NCBI GenBank assembly: GCA_949752795.1
Contig: OX457056.1
Coordinates: 93,084,942 to 93,148,941, forward strand
Length of the DNA stretch: 64,000 nucleotides
Direction: 5' to 3'
From: Hyperoodon ampullatus
Taxonomy: Eukaryota; Chordata; Mammalia; Artiodactyla; Ziphiidae
This document shows, piece by piece, positions 60,660 to 64,000 of the stretch. The notes beneath the pieces were generated by a model. The model was not told the DNA's origin. It searched no databases and saw only the letters and a program-made list of their open reading frames with translations. Every line of letters starts with the position of its first letter. Position 1 is the first letter of the stretch. The translations under genes were made by a program, and so were the position numbers.

Positions 60660-63600
60660 AGAGAGGAGCTTTAAGGGTTGGGGGAGGGATGCCTTGTTAG
60701 GCGTAAGGATTTGGGACTGGGCGAATATTAATTAAGGGGGAGGGGGGAGCAGAAAGGCTGTGTGGTGGGGACTGGGTGCCATCAGAACTCTGTTCAGAAG
60801 GCTGTTCCTGAAATTCTCAGCCAAGCTCCTCTCTTCTTTCCCAGAACCTTCCCCCCGCCCTTCCTCTCTGAGGGCCGAATTGAACTCTTGTGCCTGTGGT
60901 GAGCACAAAGGCGAATTCAGGTTTCTCAAAGGCCGATCGGTTCTGAATAAACACTGGGGAGAGGCAAGATCATTTCTCGGTGGTGGCTGAGCCCGAGGCC
61001 CGCAGCCTGCCCTCTCCATGGACCGGCCTCCCCCGACCATGGATTAAAAGTAACAGTACTGGGGCAGCTGAAGGGGAAGCCAGGACCTGAGTCCCTCACC
61101 ACTCAGCCAGTGCAGAAATGTGAGGGCTGACTCCCAACTGCCCCTCTTTCATCCCGACTCGCGCTTTTTCAAGAGGAGTTTGGGTTCCCTAAGAGTGTGT
61201 ATTTGCTAATTGCAGCCTCCGCTTTAATGAGAGTCTTTTAACTCCCCCAAGCCCGTTTTCAGGTTACAGCCTTATCTGGGGACCCCCGTTTTCCACCCTG
61301 GCTACACATCCTGTGAACAATTGCCTCTCTGGCTCCTGAAAAGAGAGCGAGCGCCCCATTTCTGCTGAATGCACGTCTCGGTTCATCCAAAGCTGGCGGG
61401 CTTTTGATGGCCACAATGCAAGTTACGCCCAAAGAGTGTCTCTTTGGTCATATCGACAACGCTTGGCTTCACGTTTGCAAGTTAAATGGGCAGAACCCCG
61501 GCTGAAACTCCCACGCCAGACGCCGGGACATTTCCCTCCGCCCTGATCTGAGCAGAACTGGGGAATGGGTCTGAGCAGCGGGAGGAAAGAAGGGGGAGCG
61601 GGAAAACAGTCGTGATTCTCAGCCACCATCTAGAAGAAGGGAGGGGCTGGAGGGGAAGGACCATTTTCTCTGGTATTTTTCTCTCTTACTTAAATATTCT
61701 TTTCATTTTGCTTTGTTGGCAGTTTTACCCAAAGAACAACAACAACAAAAATCAAATGAGAGCATTTTCTCCTTGTCTTCACCTAGGTAGCTGCTTTCCT
61801 CTAGCCCCTGAAAATGTGACTCCTTCATAAAATCAAAATTTATGATTATTCAAATGTTGGGGACTGTGAAAAGAGAGGAAGAAAGAGAGAAAATTAATAT
61901 TGCAGCTGTTCTTCTGATTAATGAGAGATAATTGCTCATGAAAAGTCACCCCTGTGGCATTTTGTTGTCTCCTGGATCTTTGTTCTTTTCCACTATTATT
62001 GAGGACTTTCTTGAAGACTAAGCAGTTCTTTTCAATTTTTGGGTATTCAGAAAGGGTTGCCTGGTTACAGAGAATGGGGAAATCTCTGGCTATATCGGGT
62101 AAGATGTGCCACAGACAGCAATATCACAATGCCACTCAGAGAAAAGGATGGATACAAGTTAACGATGCGCTTTCAATAAAACATTCATAGACTTGTTCAC
62201 GCTTTGATAATGACCTCATTAAAGGGAGCTGGGGGCAAGTAAGTCCTGTCTCCTGTTTGTGTTCGGCTAACAAAACCCAGCTTTGAGATCATTCATTGCT
62301 TTGGAAACTAATATGAAATCAATGTAAGAGGAGCAAATAAATCCAAGGCGGCCCCGCCAACTCCCGGCTGTCCCGCCCTGCTCGCGGCCTCCTCTGTTTG
62401 GGGCAGGAGAACCGTGTGGGCAAATGCTGAAACTGAGAGGGAAAAAAAGGACTTGGGGTGGAGGGGGCGAAGCTTTAGGGGGAGCAGAGGGAGGGTCAAA
62501 GTAAGACTTACAGCCGGAGAAGAACAGTAAGCACATCAATGGGTCAGAAGTCTAGGGTTGCTGAATAAGTCATGTTTAGTCCACGCCCTTTATTTCCCTG
62601 TTTTTGCCTGTGAAAAGAAACAGGAAGAGAGAGAAGGAAGAGGAAAATGTGGGGTTCAGATCCGGTGTGATCCCAGGTTGGGGAAAGTACTGGGAGACTT
62701 TCTGAAAGGTATATCCAAGAATTCGAATCTCAAGGCTGGGCTGCGAGGAGACTGCTCATCCAGACTCAAGCTGGAGAGACCACAGGCAAGAAGGTGGTGC
62801 CTCTGAACTGCTTTGATTTTTTTCCCTCAGTTGAGGGTAAGGGTGGGGTGTCCTGACTGGGCAGGGCTGGGGGATGGTGGGGACAATTTCTGTTACCTTC
62901 GCATTTGTGACATCATAAAAGACAAAGCAAAGCCATCCTCTGTCATCCCCAGCAAAAGGGGGAAAAAATCAAAGGATTCCCCCCCCCCCTTTAAAAGAAC
63001 TAATTTTCTCCTTGAATTATGAAAGTAATGGCTTAGGTAACAGCCTGTACTCTGTACCCAATTGCTTAATACCGAATAAATCCTTCCACGTGGCTCCCTG
63101 AGTCGTGGCAATTAGAGCTCATTATAGGCTCATAAGAGCTCTCATTTCAGGGATTACTTAATGGACGATGAAATTTTATCGGACAGAATCACTGAGAAAT
63201 AAAATTGGGTGCTAGCGGGGGCACCATGGGGGCACGCCGATGGTGTGCCCAGGGTCCCTTTCTGCTCCGAAGGGGTTGGAGGCGCTGCAGTCCTGGGGGA
63301 GGGTAGGTCTGGGCAGGGCCAGCCGCAAAGCTGTCTACAGGGTCACTGGGCAGGGGAACGATGGCAAGGCACACGGGGTTGGGGAGCTTCTGAAGACGGG
63401 GCTGGAGTGGAGGAAAGGGGGCGGGGGGTGGGGAGAGAGACTGAGAGATCCAAAGAGAACTAAAGAGAAGAGTCTGAGAAAAGAGACTCCAATGTGGAAC
63501 GTGACCCCAAAATACTTGCTCTCGGTGGGCTCAAGCAGTTAACCGAGTATCCTAAAAGACAAATTTCTTAGTCATGGTCTGATTTCAGCCTCAGTCTGGC

Positions 63601-64000
63601 CTCAAGCCGCTACTCCCCTCGCAGCCCTAAGTAACCCTACGGGCCTCTCACTTTTCTCAAAATTCACCAGCACACCAACCAGAGGTTTCTGTAGGCAGAC
63701 ATAAATCGAGTTAGATGCTCAAGCATCATAATTAGGATTCTCTAAAATAAAATGATCCTCACATAAGCACAGCTCCCAGCACATTAGCATAGAAGTTCTT
63801 CCCAAGAGCAGAACTAGAATCACTGCAGATCAAAGTGAATAGATACATATAAATATACATTATATAAAATTTTTAAGTGAAATGTATATATACACTTGCA
63901 AAGTCAACAGGGAAATCACATCACCTGTTTGGACAATTTAGGCCTATACAAACATCCTGCCATTAAGCACCTCCCAATGGTTGAGCTCCCAGTTTTCTTT
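60660..64000. promoter_or_regulatory. Repeat-free segment, candidate GSX2 upstream regulatory region
   Basis: No SINE, LINE or LTR is recognisable in the last 3.3 kb, unlike the rest of the window. It contains several A/T-core homeodomain motifs: ATTAATTAA near 60727, GCTAATTG near 61207, a cluster at 61892-61940 with AATTAATA, CAGCTG, GATTAATGAG and ATAATTG, and a cluster at 63086-63165 with CCACGTGG, CAATTAGAG, GGATTA and CTTAATGG. Vertebrate homeobox genes are typically flanked by such conserved non-coding DNA. Conservation itself cannot be measured from one sequence. Confidence 0.45.

Larger units (their letters stand above)
34346..64000. other. Intergenic region between CHIC2 and (inferred) GSX2
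   Basis: No protein-coding exon is recognised here apart from the CDK2AP1 retrocopy. In mammals the divergently transcribed homeobox gene GSX2 lies next to CHIC2 on this side; by analogy with the human spacing its first exon should be a few kb past the right edge, and I do not see a homeodomain exon in the window. Stretches where I see only unique or unclassifiable sequence: 34850-35280, 39960-40250, 40860-42400, 42840-43070, 45140-46180, 46760-48200, 48600-49650, 50360-51480, 53000-54530, 55250-56160. Confidence 0.75.

Noticed and set aside
62978..62990. Run of C as a G-quadruplex locus
   Set aside because: Only one uninterrupted homopolymer run, without the spaced runs expected for a typical quadruplex.

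Overview
This is a piece of a mammalian nuclear genome, most likely from a whale or dolphin. The window carries 17 tRNA-derived SINEs of the CHR type. Seven match the roughly 200-bp CHR-2 form abundant in cetaceans, six match the roughly 330-bp CHR-1 form and four are shorter relatives. The rest is old mammalian-wide repeats (L2, MIR, MER5, MaLR LTRs), old L1M fragments and cetartiodactyl-type L1 3' ends. I saw no ruminant BovB sequence. Species assignment is an inference from repeats.

One protein-coding gene is recognised: CHIC2, on the minus strand. Coding exon 1 is at 33664-33782 inside a CpG-island promoter. Exons 2 (9878-9932) and 3 (9581-9736) lie about 23.7 kb further along the transcript and are separated from each other by only 141 bp. 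The three exons join in frame and give residues 1-109, including the cysteine-rich core. I found no later exons in 1-9580, so the last third of the gene should lie beyond the left edge.

Layout: 1-9580, intron 3 of CHIC2 (partial; a rearranged L1 and three SINEs). 9581-9932, exons 3 and 2. 9933-33663, intron 1 (repeat-rich, with MER5 elements, L2s, L1 pieces, an LTR and a CRE-like palindrome). 33400-34345, CHIC2 promoter island. 34345 to the right end, intergenic. The intergenic part holds a processed CDK2AP1 pseudogene (38224-39539) with a perfect target-site duplication and a single 4-base insertion, a solo MaLR LTR, more SINEs, and a CA-rich low-complexity tract near 56.9-57.4 kb. The last 3.4 kb has no repeat I recognise and contains homeodomain-type motif clusters. 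In other mammals CHIC2 is followed by the homeobox gene GSX2 in divergent orientation, so this end is probably GSX2 upstream regulatory DNA. GSX2 itself is not in the window.

I found no operon, CRISPR array, tRNA or rRNA gene, and no convincing new protein-coding system. Most long open frames are conceptual translations of SINEs or low-complexity DNA. The best leads are the CDK2AP1 retrocopy with a probable captured splice-site choice, several perfect palindromes, and the repeat-free right end.
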